64,000 nt of DNA from JAVWMQ01 sp036646055 (GCA_036646055.1 JAVXMY010000002.1:62001-126000); one strand, 5' to 3'. Positions 1-9,213 are shown, counted from the first letter of the stretch. A program made the numbers and translations. The notes: generated by a model not told the origin, from the sequence alone.

Positions 1-1189
1 AATGATCGTACACACCAAACTTAATATTTAATCCAAAGTTAGCCCAAAATTCTTCATACTTATCTCTATGGTTTTTCATCATAGATACAAGCTCGCTTTT
101 GATTTTAGACTCTAATCTTTTGGCAATCGCCTTAAGCTGTCTGTCGTGCTGAAGCATTTCTCTAGAAATATTTAAAGATAAATCCTGTGAATCTACAAGA
201 CCCTTAACAAAGCCAAAATAATCTGGAAGTAAATCTGCACATTTATCCATAATCATTACCCCAGAAGAATATAGCTGCAATCCCTTTTCGTAGTCCTTAG
301 AAAAATAGTTCATAGGCTGTTTAGAAGGAATAAACATTAAAGCAGTGTAACTTGATACCCCTTCAACATTTGAATGAATAACTTTAGCCGGATCAGCAAA
401 ATCATAAAACTTAGTCTTATAAAAATCGTTATAATCCTCATCCTTTAGCTCTGACTTATTCTTCTTCCAAATTGGAATCTGGCTGTTCAAAGTTTCAAGT
501 TCACTATATGACTCAAACTCCCCTTCAGTTCCTTCCTTAGGTTTTTGCTTTGTAACCATCATTTCAATAGGGTATCTAATATAATCTGAATATCTAGTAA
601 CTAGCTCCCTAATTTTGTATTCTTCCAAATACTGACCGTAGTTTTCCTCTTCAGTATCCTCCTTAATGTGTAGGATAATCTCAGTACCGTGACCTTCCAT
701 TTCACACTCAGAAATTGTATACCCATCAGCACCATTTGAAACCCACTGATTAGCAACATTGGCCCCGTAAGCCTTAGACTTAACAGTAACATTATCGCTT
801 ACCATAAACCCAGAGTAAAAACCAACACCAAACTGACCAATAATATCTATATCTTCTTCAGGCTTAGCCTCGTTTTCATTCTTAAAAGCAAGAGATCCAC
901 TCTTAGCAATTGTCCCAAGATTCTTCTCAAGCTCCTCAGCAGTCATACCAATTCCGTTATCTGAAATTGTAAGAATTCGGTTTGCCTTGTCAGCATCAAT
1001 AGTAATCTTAAACATTTCTCTATTTAACCCTGAAATCTTCTCAGTCAACCCCTTGTAGTAAAGTTTATCAATAGCATCACTACTATTAGAAATTAGTTCT
1101 CTAAGAAAAATCTCCTTGTGAGTATAAATTGAGTTAATCATTAAATCCAACAGTCTCTTTGACTCCGCTTTAAATTGTTTCTTTGCCAT
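1..1189 (-). CDS. htpG: Molecular chaperone HtpG (Hsp90), N-terminal part, runs off the window
   Basis: The reading frame opens with MAKKQFKAESKRLL and continues with the Hsp90 ATPase segment (FLRELISNSSDAIDKL). This is the bacterial Hsp90 N-terminal nucleotide-binding domain followed by the start of the middle domain. About 396 codons are inside the window, and the family is usually 610-640 residues, so the C-terminal third lies beyond position 1. The ATG is preceded by GGAGGTG at about 1197-1203. A sigma-A-type promoter and a CIRCE operator lie upstream, so HrcA heat-shock control is expected. HtpG is a cytoplasmic ATP-dependent dimeric chaperone. The gene stands alone here, divergent from the next gene. 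Confidence 0.97.
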   Translation of the reverse strand, partial: MAKKQFKAESKRLLDLMINSIYTHKEIFLRELISNSSDAIDKLYYKGLTEKISGLNREMFKITIDADKANRILTISDNGIGMTAEELEKNLGTIAKSGSLAFKNENEAKPEEDIDIIGQFGVGFYSGFMVSDNVTVKSKAYGANVANQWVSNGADGYTISECEMEGHGTEIILHIKEDTEEENYGQYLEEYKIRELVTRYSDYIRYPIEMMVTKQKPKEGTEGEFESYSELETLNSQIPIWKKNKSELKDEDYNDFYKTKFYDFADPAKVIHSNVEGVSSYTALMFIPSKQPMNYFSKDYEKGLQLYSSGVMIMDKCADLLPDYFGFVKGLVDSQDLSLNISREMLQHDRQLKAIAKRLESKIKSELVSMMKNHRDKYEEFWANFGLNIKFGVYDH

Positions 1190-1242
1190 TTTTATAGCAC
1201 CTCCATTAAATTAATTTGCATTTCTCTCATATTCTTTCTCTA

Positions 1243-1270
1243 GAAAAAACCGCTCATTCCAGGTTTTTTC
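1243..1270. other. 9-bp perfect hairpin in the htpG leader
   Basis: GAAAAAACC and GGTTTTTTC pair perfectly around the 10-nt loop GCTCATTCCA. The element lies between the CIRCE operator and the htpG start, so it is in the htpG 5' leader. Because it ends in a T run on both strands it could act as a weak bidirectional terminator or attenuator. The loop sequence recurs in three other intergenic sites of the window (about 9228, 51592 and 63989). Confidence 0.55.
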
Positions 1271-1285
1271 TTTGTTGTTATTGTC

Positions 1286-1312
1286 TTGGCACTCCTATCT
1301 TATGAGTGCTAA
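1286..1312. promoter_or_regulatory. CIRCE operator (HrcA binding site) of htpG
   Basis: TTGGCACTC - nine bases - GAGTGCTAA matches the CIRCE consensus TTAGCACTC-N9-GAGTGCTAA with one mismatch in the left arm. It lies directly downstream of the htpG promoter, where HrcA blocks transcription at normal temperature. CIRCE is classically found at groESL and dnaK operons, and its use for htpG here is direct from position. Confidence 0.93.
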
Positions 1313-1319
1313 CAAATAT

Positions 1320-1348
1320 AATATACTCGCATTTTAGTAAATCGTCAA
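1320..1348 (-). promoter_or_regulatory. Predicted sigma-A promoter of htpG
   Basis: On the minus strand TTGACG (1348-1343) and TATATT (1325-1320) are separated by 17 bases. The CIRCE operator begins just downstream, at the expected transcription start. This is a motif call only. Confidence 0.7.
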
Positions 1349-1448
1349 TATGTTTTTAATATAATTGTTTTAATACTTTTGCTATGGGTAAAATATGTTA
1401 TACTACAAACATAAACAAAGGCAGAAAAAAGAGGATTAAGGAATTATT

Positions 1449-2093
1449 ATGAAAAGAGTATTTGGTATATTTGAAGTCATCTTCGACATCTTTTATCTTA
1501 TTACCGCATTTATTTTGGGAATATATATGATTTTTAGAGCTACTAGTCAGGTAAATATAATGGCAGGGGTTATGTCCATAGTATTATCCGCAGGAGATTG
1601 TTTTCATTTAGTCCCTAGAATTATGGTAATCAAAACAGGTAATGAAGAAAAGTGGAGAAAGGCCCTAGGTCTTGGCAAGGAAATAACTTCTATTTCTATG
1701 ACTATATTCTATTTGCTATTATGGCAAATAGGTGTTACTGCCTATGGAATAGATAACACTTTTATCACTTATTTAATTTATGCTTTGGCAGTAATTAGAA
1801 TTGGCATATGTGTTATGCCACAAAACCAATGGACCCACAGACATCCACCTTTAAACTATAGTATCTTACGTAATATACCCTTCTTCATAATGGGTGTACT
1901 TATAGCTATATGTTTCTTAATAAATATAGTACCAAACCAACCACTTTCACTTTGTTGGTTAGCAATTCTACTAAGTTTTGCTTTCTATTTACCCGTGGTT
2001 CTTTTGGCAAACAAAAACCCTAAGGTTGGAATGCTTATGTTTCCTAAAACCTGTGCATATCTTTGGATACTAATTATGTGCCTAGGTCTTTAA
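1449..2093 (+). CDS. Polytopic membrane protein of unknown function
   Basis: The 214-residue product is almost entirely hydrophobic, with about six predicted membrane segments (near residues 10-30, 35-52, 82-105, 108-128, 145-165 and 172-190) and a short charged loop around 60-75. I do not recognise a family motif. The start has a ribosome site (AGGATTAAGGA) a few bases upstream. The gene lies directly upstream of katA and in the same direction (62 bp gap), so the two may share a transcript, but nothing in the sequence ties its function to peroxide stress. Confidence 0.8.
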   Translation: MKRVFGIFEVIFDIFYLITAFILGIYMIFRATSQVNIMAGVMSIVLSAGDCFHLVPRIMVIKTGNEEKWRKALGLGKEITSISMTIFYLLLWQIGVTAYGIDNTFITYLIYALAVIRIGICVMPQNQWTHRHPPLNYSILRNIPFFIMGVLIAICFLINIVPNQPLSLCWLAILLSFAFYLPVVLLANKNPKVGMLMFPKTCAYLWILIMCLGL

Positions 2094-2155
2094 TAAAATA
2101 TCCGTTATTTCTAAGTAGCCACTTGTGGCATTTACAACAAAAAGGAGATGAAATT

Positions 2156-3664
2156 ATGTCTAAACATGAAAAACTAACTAACGAGGTTGGAGCACCTATT
2201 GCTGACAACGAAAACTCAATCAGTATTGGACCTAGAGGTCCTGTAGCAATGCAGGATGTATGGCTAATGGAGAAGATGGCCCACTTCAATCGAGAAGTAA
2301 TTCCAGAAAGAAGAATGCATGCAAAAGGTTGGGGTGCTTACGGAACATTTACAGTTACCCATGATATTAGTCAATATACTAAAGCAAAGGTGTTGCAACC
2401 AGGTGCTGTAACTGAAACCTTTACAAGATTTTCAACAGTTGCCGGTGAAAGAGGCGCAGCTGATTGCGAAAGAGATATTCGTGGTGTTGCAACTAAGTTC
2501 TACACCGAAGATGGAAACTGGGATCTAGTAGGTAACAATACTCCAACATTTTTCATTAGAGATGTTCACAACTTTAGTGATTTAAATAGAGCTGTTAAGA
2601 GAGATCCTAAAACAGGTAGACGTTCTCCAGAAAACAATTGGGACTTTTGGACCCTACTGCCTGAATGCTTCCACCAAATTACAGTAGTAATGAGTGATAG
2701 AGGCATACCTGCATCACTTAGAAATATGCATTTCTTTGGCGAGCATACATTTGCCCTATATAATGAAAACAATCAAAGAGTTTGGTGTAAATTCCATTTC
2801 AAAACTCAGCAAGGAATCAAAAACCTTTCCAACGAAGAAGCTGCTGCTATTAATGGTATGAACAGAGAATATCACGGAGAAGATTTATACGAAGCTATTG
2901 AACGTGGAGATTTCCCTAAATGGAAACTATATATTCAAGTAATGACAGAAGAACAAGCCAAAAACCATTATGAAAATCCATTTGACATTACTAAAATTTG
3001 GCGACATGCTGAATTCCCATTAATCGAAGTTGGAATATTAGAATTAAATAGAAACCCTGAAAACTATTTTGCAGAAGTAGAGCAGGCTGCATTTACTCCA
3101 GCCCATGTAGTTCCGGGAATTGGATTTAGCCCTGACAAATTCTTGCAAGGCAGACTTTTTGCTTATGGAGATGCACAGAGATATAGACTTGGAGTTAATC
3201 ACAATCATATTCCTGTTAATAGAGCTAAGGTTGAAGTTAATGAATATCACAGAGACGGTGCTATGAGAACAGATGGCAACTACGGAGATGCTCCTGCTTA
3301 TACACCTAATAGTGCTGGTGTTTGGACTGCTAGTCCTGATGTTATGGAACCACCTTTGGAAGTAGAAGGACTGTTATATCATCATGACCCTAAACTTGAT
3401 CCAACAGACGATTGCTTCAGAGCAGGCGGCGATTTATGGAGAGTTCTTGAAGAAGATAAAAAGGAAATTTTAATTCAAAACACTGCTGGAGATATGGCCT
3501 CTGTTTCTGAGAACATTAAATACAGACACGGTGCACACTGCTACCTAGCGGACAAAGAGTATGGAGAAAGATTTGCCAAAGCTGCAGGTCTTGATTTAGA
3601 TAAAGCTATTGAGCTTTCTAAATTATCACATGCTGAACTAAATAAAGCTACTTGCAAAAAATAA
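2156..3664 (+). CDS. katA: Catalase, haem-dependent, small-subunit clade
   Basis: The 502-residue product disproportionates hydrogen peroxide in the cytoplasm. Visible family residues are the distal-haem histidine in RRMHAKGWGAYG (His55), the asparagine in DLVGNNTPTFF, and the proximal haem-ligand tyrosine in the RLFAYGDAQRYRLG block. Length fits small-subunit catalases without the extra C-terminal flavodoxin-like domain. I chose the ATG at 2156 because AAAGGAGATG lies just upstream; a longer in-frame start at 2063 would overlap the preceding gene and lacks a ribosome site. A catalase is uncommon in Clostridia and suggests tolerance of transient oxygen or peroxide. It could also be a horizontally acquired gene. 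Confidence 0.97.
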   Translation: MSKHEKLTNEVGAPIADNENSISIGPRGPVAMQDVWLMEKMAHFNREVIPERRMHAKGWGAYGTFTVTHDISQYTKAKVLQPGAVTETFTRFSTVAGERGAADCERDIRGVATKFYTEDGNWDLVGNNTPTFFIRDVHNFSDLNRAVKRDPKTGRRSPENNWDFWTLLPECFHQITVVMSDRGIPASLRNMHFFGEHTFALYNENNQRVWCKFHFKTQQGIKNLSNEEAAAINGMNREYHGEDLYEAIERGDFPKWKLYIQVMTEEQAKNHYENPFDITKIWRHAEFPLIEVGILELNRNPENYFAEVEQAAFTPAHVVPGIGFSPDKFLQGRLFAYGDAQRYRLGVNHNHIPVNRAKVEVNEYHRDGAMRTDGNYGDAPAYTPNSAGVWTASPDVMEPPLEVEGLLYHHDPKLDPTDDCFRAGGDLWRVLEEDKKEILIQNTAGDMASVSENIKYRHGAHCYLADKEYGERFAKAAGLDLDKAIELSKLSHAELNKATCKK

Positions 3665-3729
3665 TTGTGTACATACTCATTCTTAAGTGATAAAATATTA
3701 TCATATTAACTTGAGAAGGAGGATGAATT

Positions 3730-4005
3730 ATGGATTATTTTGGTGGTTTTTTAGGCACCGTTGCTGAAATGTGGTTTTTCACACATAAAGATGTAAGTTA
3801 TGCAAAAAAAGTTGGAGCAATTATCGTATTTTGGATTGTTATAACACTTATAATCAGTCTTCTAGGAATAATCTGCTGGGCAGGTAAACTTATGGCAGGC
3901 CTTGCAGCTTGTGCACTTCTAGAACTTATTTTCATTGGAACAGGATGCGTTTGGTGGACTGTGGCTGCAAAAGTAAGAGACGAATTTCAAAGTGGTCTAA
4001 AATAA
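3730..4005 (+). CDS. Small membrane protein of unknown function, 91 aa
   Basis: Two hydrophobic helices (about residues 28-50 and 54-78) follow a short N-terminal part and end in a polar tail (KVRDEFQSGLK). A strong ribosome site (GAGAAGGAGGA) precedes the ATG. It lies 65 bp after katA on the same strand and ends in a good terminator, so it may be co-transcribed with the catalase. I do not recognise the family. Confidence 0.75.
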   Translation: MDYFGGFLGTVAEMWFFTHKDVSYAKKVGAIIVFWIVITLIISLLGIICWAGKLMAGLAACALLELIFIGTGCVWWTVAAKVRDEFQSGLK

Positions 4006-4019
4006 GTATCAAAAAAATT

Positions 4020-4053
4020 AAAATGGAATTATCCCTATAGATAATTCCATTTT
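4020..4053. terminator. Bidirectional rho-independent terminator
   Basis: A 14-bp stem (AAAATGGAATTATC with its complement) encloses six bases and is flanked by A and T runs on both sides. It can end the plus-strand 91-aa gene and the minus-strand gltX operon. Confidence 0.85.
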
Positions 4054-4064
4054 TTAATCTTTTT

Positions 4065-5711
4065 TTATTTGAACTTAGTAAGTCTTTCCCTTGTCTTAGC
4101 TTCACCTAAGATCTGCTGAATTCCCCATAAATCTGGAGATTGACTTCTACCCATTAAGGCAATACGTATTACTGTACTAACATGTCCAACATGCCCCTTG
4201 TAGTCATCTGGATTTTTCTTATAGTCTTTTGGTTTTGCTGCATATCCTAATGCTGCACCAATTTTTCTAATCTTATCAAACCACTGGCTCTGATCATCTG
4301 TGTGGTCATAGCTTTCTAAATACCTAGCAACAATCTTCTTCACATCTTCTTCTGTAGTTTCCATTGGCATAGTATCTTCAAGTTTGAAATGTTTGTCAAA
4401 GAAATAACTGATATATTCAAACATCTGACTTGCACAAACAAAGTCTTTTCTTGGTTTGTTACCATCTCTATCTAAATCCAAAATCCTTAAGATATATTCT
4501 TTATCCTCTTCAAGTAATGAAACAATTTCAGTTTTAAATTCTTTAGCCCATGCTAGCAAGAAATCATACAGATCTGCAGCAGAAATTTTAACTAATGTAT
4601 CCTTAGAAACATCGTTTAACTTATTTAAATCAAACAGCGCACCTGAGTTGCTCATTTTTTCCATTGTAAATGGGAAGTCCTCACATGGAAGTTCTGGATT
4701 TTCTTTTCTCCATTCTTCATAGTTAGAGTTTAGTATTGTTAATAGGTATTCCCTAACTGCTGTTGGGTGGTAACCCATTTCCTTATAAAAATCTAATGAT
4801 AATTCTGGATCTTTTCTTTTACTTAGTTTTCTCTTGTTTCCTTCTTCATCAATTTTCATAAGCTGAGCTGTATGACAATAGATTGGAAGTTCAAATCTAA
4901 GCTTAGTAAATAGTTCAACATGAATTGGAAGGGTAGACAACCATTCTTCACCTCTAACCACATGTGTTGTTCTCATAAAGTGATCATCAATTACATGGGC
5001 GAAATGGTAGGTTGGAATTCCTGTTGTTTTTAGTATAACTGTGTCTTGGAAATTTTCTGGCATTGTAAGTACACCTCTGATTCCATCTTCAACAGAAATC
5101 TGCTTAGCATTTTCGCCTGATACCCCATCAGATTTAAGTCTAATAACAAAAGGTAGTCCTTCTTCTAATTTAGCTTTAACCTGATCTAATGTTAAATCTC
5201 TATTTAATGCATACTTGCCATAGATTCCTGGATTTTCTTTGTTAGCTTCCTGATTTGCTCTAACTTCTGCAATTTCTTCTTCAGTCATAAAGCATGGGTA
5301 AGCCTTACCCTCTTCAACTAACTTCTTAACGAAGCACTGATATATTTCAGCTCTCTGGCTCTGGAAGTAGGGTCCATAAGAACCTTTGTCTCCTTCTTTA
5401 GAAGCCCCTTCATCAAAGTTAATATCGAAGAATTCTAATGAATCTATAATAGTGTCTACTGCACCTTCAACAAATCTTTTGTCATCAGTGTCTTCAATTC
5501 TTAAATAAAATGTACCGCCGCTTTGGTGTGCTAATCTTTCATCAACAAAGGCACCGTATAAATTACCTAGGTGGATAAATCCTGTAGGTGATGGTCCAAG
5601 TCTTGTAACCATTGCCCCTTCCTTTAGATTTCTCTTTGGATAAATACTCTCATAATCTTCAGGGCTTTTATCTATTTTCGAAAATAATAATTCTGCTAAT
5701 TCTTTGCTCAT
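4065..5711 (-). CDS. gltX: Glutamate--tRNA ligase
   Basis: Class I aminoacyl-tRNA synthetase of 548 residues that charges tRNA-Glu. The HIGH signature appears as HLGN at residues 47-50 within GPSPTGFIHLGNL, and the KMSKS loop as KLSKR near residue 297. The C-terminal anticodon-binding helical region is present. The protein is longer than the typical 480-500, mainly because of an N-terminal extension of about 33 residues before the first Rossmann strand and insertions, a length seen in some Clostridia. The ATG has GGAGGAG upstream. It is the last gene of an operon with aspartate racemase (9 bp upstream) and D-Asp ligase. Confidence 0.95.
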   Translation of the reverse strand: MSKELAELLFSKIDKSPEDYESIYPKRNLKEGAMVTRLGPSPTGFIHLGNLYGAFVDERLAHQSGGTFYLRIEDTDDKRFVEGAVDTIIDSLEFFDINFDEGASKEGDKGSYGPYFQSQRAEIYQCFVKKLVEEGKAYPCFMTEEEIAEVRANQEANKENPGIYGKYALNRDLTLDQVKAKLEEGLPFVIRLKSDGVSGENAKQISVEDGIRGVLTMPENFQDTVILKTTGIPTYHFAHVIDDHFMRTTHVVRGEEWLSTLPIHVELFTKLRFELPIYCHTAQLMKIDEEGNKRKLSKRKDPELSLDFYKEMGYHPTAVREYLLTILNSNYEEWRKENPELPCEDFPFTMEKMSNSGALFDLNKLNDVSKDTLVKISAADLYDFLLAWAKEFKTEIVSLLEEDKEYILRILDLDRDGNKPRKDFVCASQMFEYISYFFDKHFKLEDTMPMETTEEDVKKIVARYLESYDHTDDQSQWFDKIRKIGAALGYAAKPKDYKKNPDDYKGHVGHVSTVIRIALMGRSQSPDLWGIQQILGEAKTRERLTKFK

Positions 5712-5720
5712 GCTCTCCTC

Positions 5721-6422
5721 CTACTTACACATTGAAACTGCCTTCTTAGCTAGACATTCCATTGCATCTAAATAAAACTCATTTAAGTTTTTTTCTTCTT
5801 TATAAACCGATAACTCTGTACAACCCAAAATTACTTTACTACAACCAGCTGCTATGAAGGCTTTTTGCACCTTAGCAAAATCTTCATCCAAAATCGGTAT
5901 CCCCTTCTTAACGTTGTCATAAATAAATTTCATAACCATTTTTTGAATTTCTGGTTCTGGTATGTATGGGTCAAAACCGTAGGCCTTTAAATATTTTTGG
6001 TAAAGACCTATTTCCACCGTTCCATCTGTTGCCATTATGCCAATTCTTTGGCCTGTTTCACATTGTCCATGAATGGTTTTTACGGTTTCTTCAATCATAT
6101 TTAAAAGAGGTACCTTAACTTGGTGTTGTATTTCGTCTAACATTACATGTGAAGTATTGCAAGGGGCTGCAATGGAGCAAACTCCTGAAGTTTCTAGGAA
6201 TTTCGCATCAGCAGTTAGTTTCTCCTTGACTTTTTCTATATCTCCCGCTTTAATTGCGGCTGTTCTATCTGGCATTGTTGCATGATTTAAGATTATCATA
6301 TTAATGTGATCCTGATCTTTTTCTGCCGGCGTGTTATCTATAACCATTTTATAAAACAAGTTACTGGCCATTGGCCCCATTCCGCCGATTACTCCTAAAA
6401 CTTTTCCTTCTAAAATCTTCAT
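5721..6422 (-). CDS. Aspartate/glutamate racemase family protein, probable aspartate racemase
   Basis: The 233-residue protein belongs to the cofactor-independent Asp/Glu racemase family. The two catalytic cysteines are in APCNTSH and LGCTELS, and the N-terminal GVIGGMGPMAS motif is typical of aspartate racemases (RacX/YgeA/RacD type). It would interconvert L- and D-aspartate in the cytoplasm. It lies 8 bp downstream of a gene closely resembling the enterococcal D-aspartate ligase; the same racemase-ligase pairing is known from Enterococcus faecium, which supports supply of D-Asp for peptidoglycan cross-bridges. Glutamate specificity cannot be excluded from sequence alone. Confidence 0.85.
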   Translation of the reverse strand: MKILEGKVLGVIGGMGPMASNLFYKMVIDNTPAEKDQDHINMIILNHATMPDRTAAIKAGDIEKVKEKLTADAKFLETSGVCSIAAPCNTSHVMLDEIQHQVKVPLLNMIEETVKTIHGQCETGQRIGIMATDGTVEIGLYQKYLKAYGFDPYIPEPEIQKMVMKFIYDNVKKGIPILDEDFAKVQKAFIAAGCSKVILGCTELSVYKEEKNLNEFYLDAMECLAKKAVSMCK

Positions 6423-6430
6423 AAATTCTC

Positions 6431-7636
6431 CTATTTACCTAAGTATTTTTTGAATTTTAGGTGATGTCCCATTAGGTTTTTGAATACTTTGAACTTTTTA
6501 GATAAGCTTTTTTCTGCAGGGTATAATAGTGGGTTAACATAGTCCCCATGGTCAATTAACCTTTTCATCTGGTCCTTGTATTCCTGTGGCTTTATGTAAT
6601 CAAATGCCACTTTTTTTGGAACTACCATCCATAAGTTTTCTTTTGAAACAGAGTAAAACTCCATTTCTTTGTTTTCTATATAGTCGTCCACAAAGCACTT
6701 AGCTACGTTAGCACCAGCACCAGTAACGTAGTAGTTACTTCTTCCCTGTCTAGTGTTAATTTCAAATACCTTGTACTTGCCGTCTCTGCAGTCGTATTTA
6801 ATGTCGAAGTTAGAGAATCCAACGAAACCAATGTCTTCAAGAAGTTTCTTGTACTGTTTTTCTACTTCGTCGTTTTGCTCAGTAATGATTACTGCATGGT
6901 TTCCAATACCATGAGGTGTGTGTTCTTCTAAAAGCACATGGCCTAAGCACATCATCTTTACATTTGCGTTTTTATCTGAATAACTAGTCAAAACTCTCAT
7001 ATATGTATCATCACCTGGAATGAAGTCCTGAATGATCATTGAATCAGCATATCCTGATGCGTAAACATCTTTTAGGATTCCCTGAAGTTCTTCAAAAGAG
7101 TCTGCCTTGTAAACCTTCTTCTGTGTTGCAAATGGATGTCTCCAATATTCAATTCCATTAGCTGGTTTAATAATAAACGGCGCTTCAAAGGGTAGTTTAA
7201 TATCTATGCCCATTTCAGCCTTGTGAACAAAAGTATTTGGATAATCTACTCCAACTCTTTCGCACATATCATAGAATTTTTCCTTGTGAATAAGGTCATT
7301 CATTAAGTCGTTATCAATGTATGGTGCAATAACGTTTTCTGGCACGTTATCCTTGTTTCTACTAGCAAGCTCTACATAGCTATCGCCACAACCGATAAGC
7401 AAAATCTGCGCATCCTTGTGCTCTTTTGCAAAGTCAGTTACAAGTTTTAGAAATGTTTCCTGCTCATCTGCTTTAGCATTAGCTGTATAGTGCATAATCT
7501 CACTTTTGAAACATGGACCAGTACTGTATTTGCCATAAACATATGGCTTAATACCGTATTCCTCATGAAAAGCTCTAGCTACACTATATACATTTATATC
7601 TCCTGCAAAAAGCAGTGGTATGAATTTCTTGCTCAT
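6431..7636 (-). CDS. ATP-grasp D-aspartate ligase (peptidoglycan cross-bridge)
   Basis: The 401-residue protein has the ATP-grasp layout: pre-ATP domain (IPLLFAGDINVYSVARAF), a lysine-containing ATP strand (FIIKPANGIEY), the IIQDFIPGDDTYMRVL block, and a C-terminal metal-binding EINTRQGRSNYYVTGAG. From memory the conserved blocks match D-aspartate ligase (Aslfm) of E. faecium, which adds D-Asp to the epsilon-amino group of Lys in UDP-MurNAc-pentapeptide. The adjacent racemase provides the likely substrate. The operon also contains gltX. A general carboxylate-amine ligase role is the alternative. It is not a D-Ala-D-Ala ligase: it lacks that family's motifs. Confidence 0.8.
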   Translation of the reverse strand: MSKKFIPLLFAGDINVYSVARAFHEEYGIKPYVYGKYSTGPCFKSEIMHYTANAKADEQETFLKLVTDFAKEHKDAQILLIGCGDSYVELASRNKDNVPENVIAPYIDNDLMNDLIHKEKFYDMCERVGVDYPNTFVHKAEMGIDIKLPFEAPFIIKPANGIEYWRHPFATQKKVYKADSFEELQGILKDVYASGYADSMIIQDFIPGDDTYMRVLTSYSDKNANVKMMCLGHVLLEEHTPHGIGNHAVIITEQNDEVEKQYKKLLEDIGFVGFSNFDIKYDCRDGKYKVFEINTRQGRSNYYVTGAGANVAKCFVDDYIENKEMEFYSVSKENLWMVVPKKVAFDYIKPQEYKDQMKRLIDHGDYVNPLLYPAEKSLSKKFKVFKNLMGHHLKFKKYLGK

Positions 7637-7752
7637 TTTACTATCTCCTTTTATATCCCCTCACATTAACTATGTCTTGACTACTTTCATATTTTTCACC
7701 TATCTAGGGTGCCTTGGCACACAAATATTTGGTGTTTCATATTATTATATCA

Positions 7753-7791
7753 AAGGTTTATTTTAGTCTCTTTTAAACTAAAAGGAACCTT
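7753..7791 (-). terminator. Imperfect hairpin immediately after nhaC
   Basis: AAGGTT-N2-TTTTAGT pairs with ACTAAAA-N2-AACCTT around about nine bases. It overlaps the antiporter stop codon and would end its transcript, but there is no clear U run, so its terminator role is uncertain. A TATAAT sequence on the minus strand follows at 7749-7744 and could belong to a promoter for the ligase-racemase-gltX operon. Confidence 0.4.
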
Positions 7792-9106
7792 ACAATCTTA
7801 TATTATACCAAATTTTCTTCGTAAATGCATATGTTATTGGCATTAAATATATAAAAAATGAAAATAATAGAGTTTCAATTCCAACTCCCATTGTCTTAAG
7901 AGGAAATGAACATGCCACACACCATGGAACAATCCCTGCCAAAACAATAACCGAGTTTTCAATATCAATAGCCAGTTCCTCCCTTGTTGCCCCAGCATCT
8001 TCATAGGGTTTTGCAAGCAAATCATTGCAAAGCATCGATGCAACCGTCTGATTGCAAAAGATCATACAAGATAATAAACTAACAACAATCATAGCCCCAA
8101 ACCTACCAATACGAGAGGACATATTTTCAAGCTGCCTCTGAATCGAATCCAGCATATTTGTATTATTAAAAAGTCCTGAATAAGCGCAGGAAATAACAAC
8201 AATCCCGCACACTTCAATCATAGAAACCATACCGCCACCATTAATAATTGGAGCTAAGTCAGCGTTACCACTCTTATAACCCAAAATCAAAAACTTAATA
8301 GTCTCAGTAATAGAAGTCCCCTGCAAAACCAAAGTCAAACAAACTCCTGCAGCAATACTAGCCGTCAGCGATCTAATAACATTAACCTTCAAAAGAGGAA
8401 GCACAAGCATAAGCCCTGCTGGCAGAGCAAGCCAATAACTAATCTTAAACTCACTTGTAAACCCACTCAAAATATTCTCATCAACCTGATTTATCGGGTT
8501 ACCAAAAGACAAAATCCCATAAAGCACCAAGCAAATTCCCATTGGTATTACAGCCGTCTTCAGCATCATCCTAATATTCTCAAACAAATCCGTCTTAGTA
8601 ATAATAGCAACCAAATTAGCACTTGAAGATGCCGGCCCATTTCTATCTCCAAAATAAATTCCAGACATAATCGCTCCAGCCGTAATAATCTCATTAACAC
8701 CGCCGCTTCTAGCCAGTGCCATAAAAATCACTCCAAGAGTACCAACCACTCCAAAAGACGTACCAAGGGCATAAGCCAGCAAACTAGCAAGCAAAAACGT
8801 AATCACAACAAAAAGAGGCGGCGTAATCACCTTAACCCCGTAATACACAAAAAAAGTAATAGTACCACAGGCCCTCCAAGTAGCCGTAATAATACCAATA
8901 AGCAGCATAACCTTAATCACCAAAAGGGACTCCTTAGCCCCCTCATAAGCGTAGCCCAAAACCTGCCTAAAAGTAAAACCTCTAAACATACCCACTATCA
9001 AAAAACTAATCAGCCCAATAACAAGACCAATAATCATATTTAAATCCCAAATTAAACAGCCAATCATACTAACCATAAAGACTGCAAAACCAATAATAAT
9101 ATCCAT
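7790..9106 (-). CDS. Na+/H+ antiporter, NhaC family
   Basis: The 438-residue polytopic membrane protein has about 11-12 hydrophobic segments. The central YFGDRNGPASSSANLVA block is characteristic of NhaC-type antiporters. It would exchange cytoplasmic sodium for protons, or a charged metabolite in related members such as malate/lactate or tyrosine/tyramine exchangers. The gene is monocistronic and divergent from the flavoprotein gene at 9293. The start follows a GGTGAAAAA-type ribosome site. Substrate cannot be assigned from sequence. Confidence 0.85.
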   Translation of the reverse strand: MDIIIGFAVFMVSMIGCLIWDLNMIIGLVIGLISFLIVGMFRGFTFRQVLGYAYEGAKESLLVIKVMLLIGIITATWRACGTITFFVYYGVKVITPPLFVVITFLLASLLAYALGTSFGVVGTLGVIFMALARSGGVNEIITAGAIMSGIYFGDRNGPASSSANLVAIITKTDLFENIRMMLKTAVIPMGICLVLYGILSFGNPINQVDENILSGFTSEFKISYWLALPAGLMLVLPLLKVNVIRSLTASIAAGVCLTLVLQGTSITETIKFLILGYKSGNADLAPIINGGGMVSMIEVCGIVVISCAYSGLFNNTNMLDSIQRQLENMSSRIGRFGAMIVVSLLSCMIFCNQTVASMLCNDLLAKPYEDAGATREELAIDIENSVIVLAGIVPWCVACSFPLKTMGVGIETLLFSFFIYLMPITYAFTKKIWYNIRL

Positions 9107-9213
9107 TTTTCACCTCTCCCTCATAGTATATACTAGAATCAAATATTTTGCCAAAATAATTTGTGTTTTTTTCCACTTTTAGGTGTATAATCTTATTATA
9201 AGTAAAGATAGTT

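Noticed and set aside
2063..2155. Longer catalase start upstream of 2156
   Set aside because: It overlaps the previous gene, lacks a ribosome site and would add residues not seen in catalases. The ATG at 2156 has AAAGGAGATG.
6431..7636. D-Ala-D-Ala ligase
   Set aside because: The ATP-grasp protein lacks the D-Ala-D-Ala ligase signature and instead matches the D-aspartate ligase blocks, next to an aspartate racemase.
7637..7789. T-box leader for gltX operon
   Set aside because: No T-box AGGGTGGNACC sequence or specifier stem is visible; only a short GTGCC-AA-GGCAC dyad and an AT-rich stretch.
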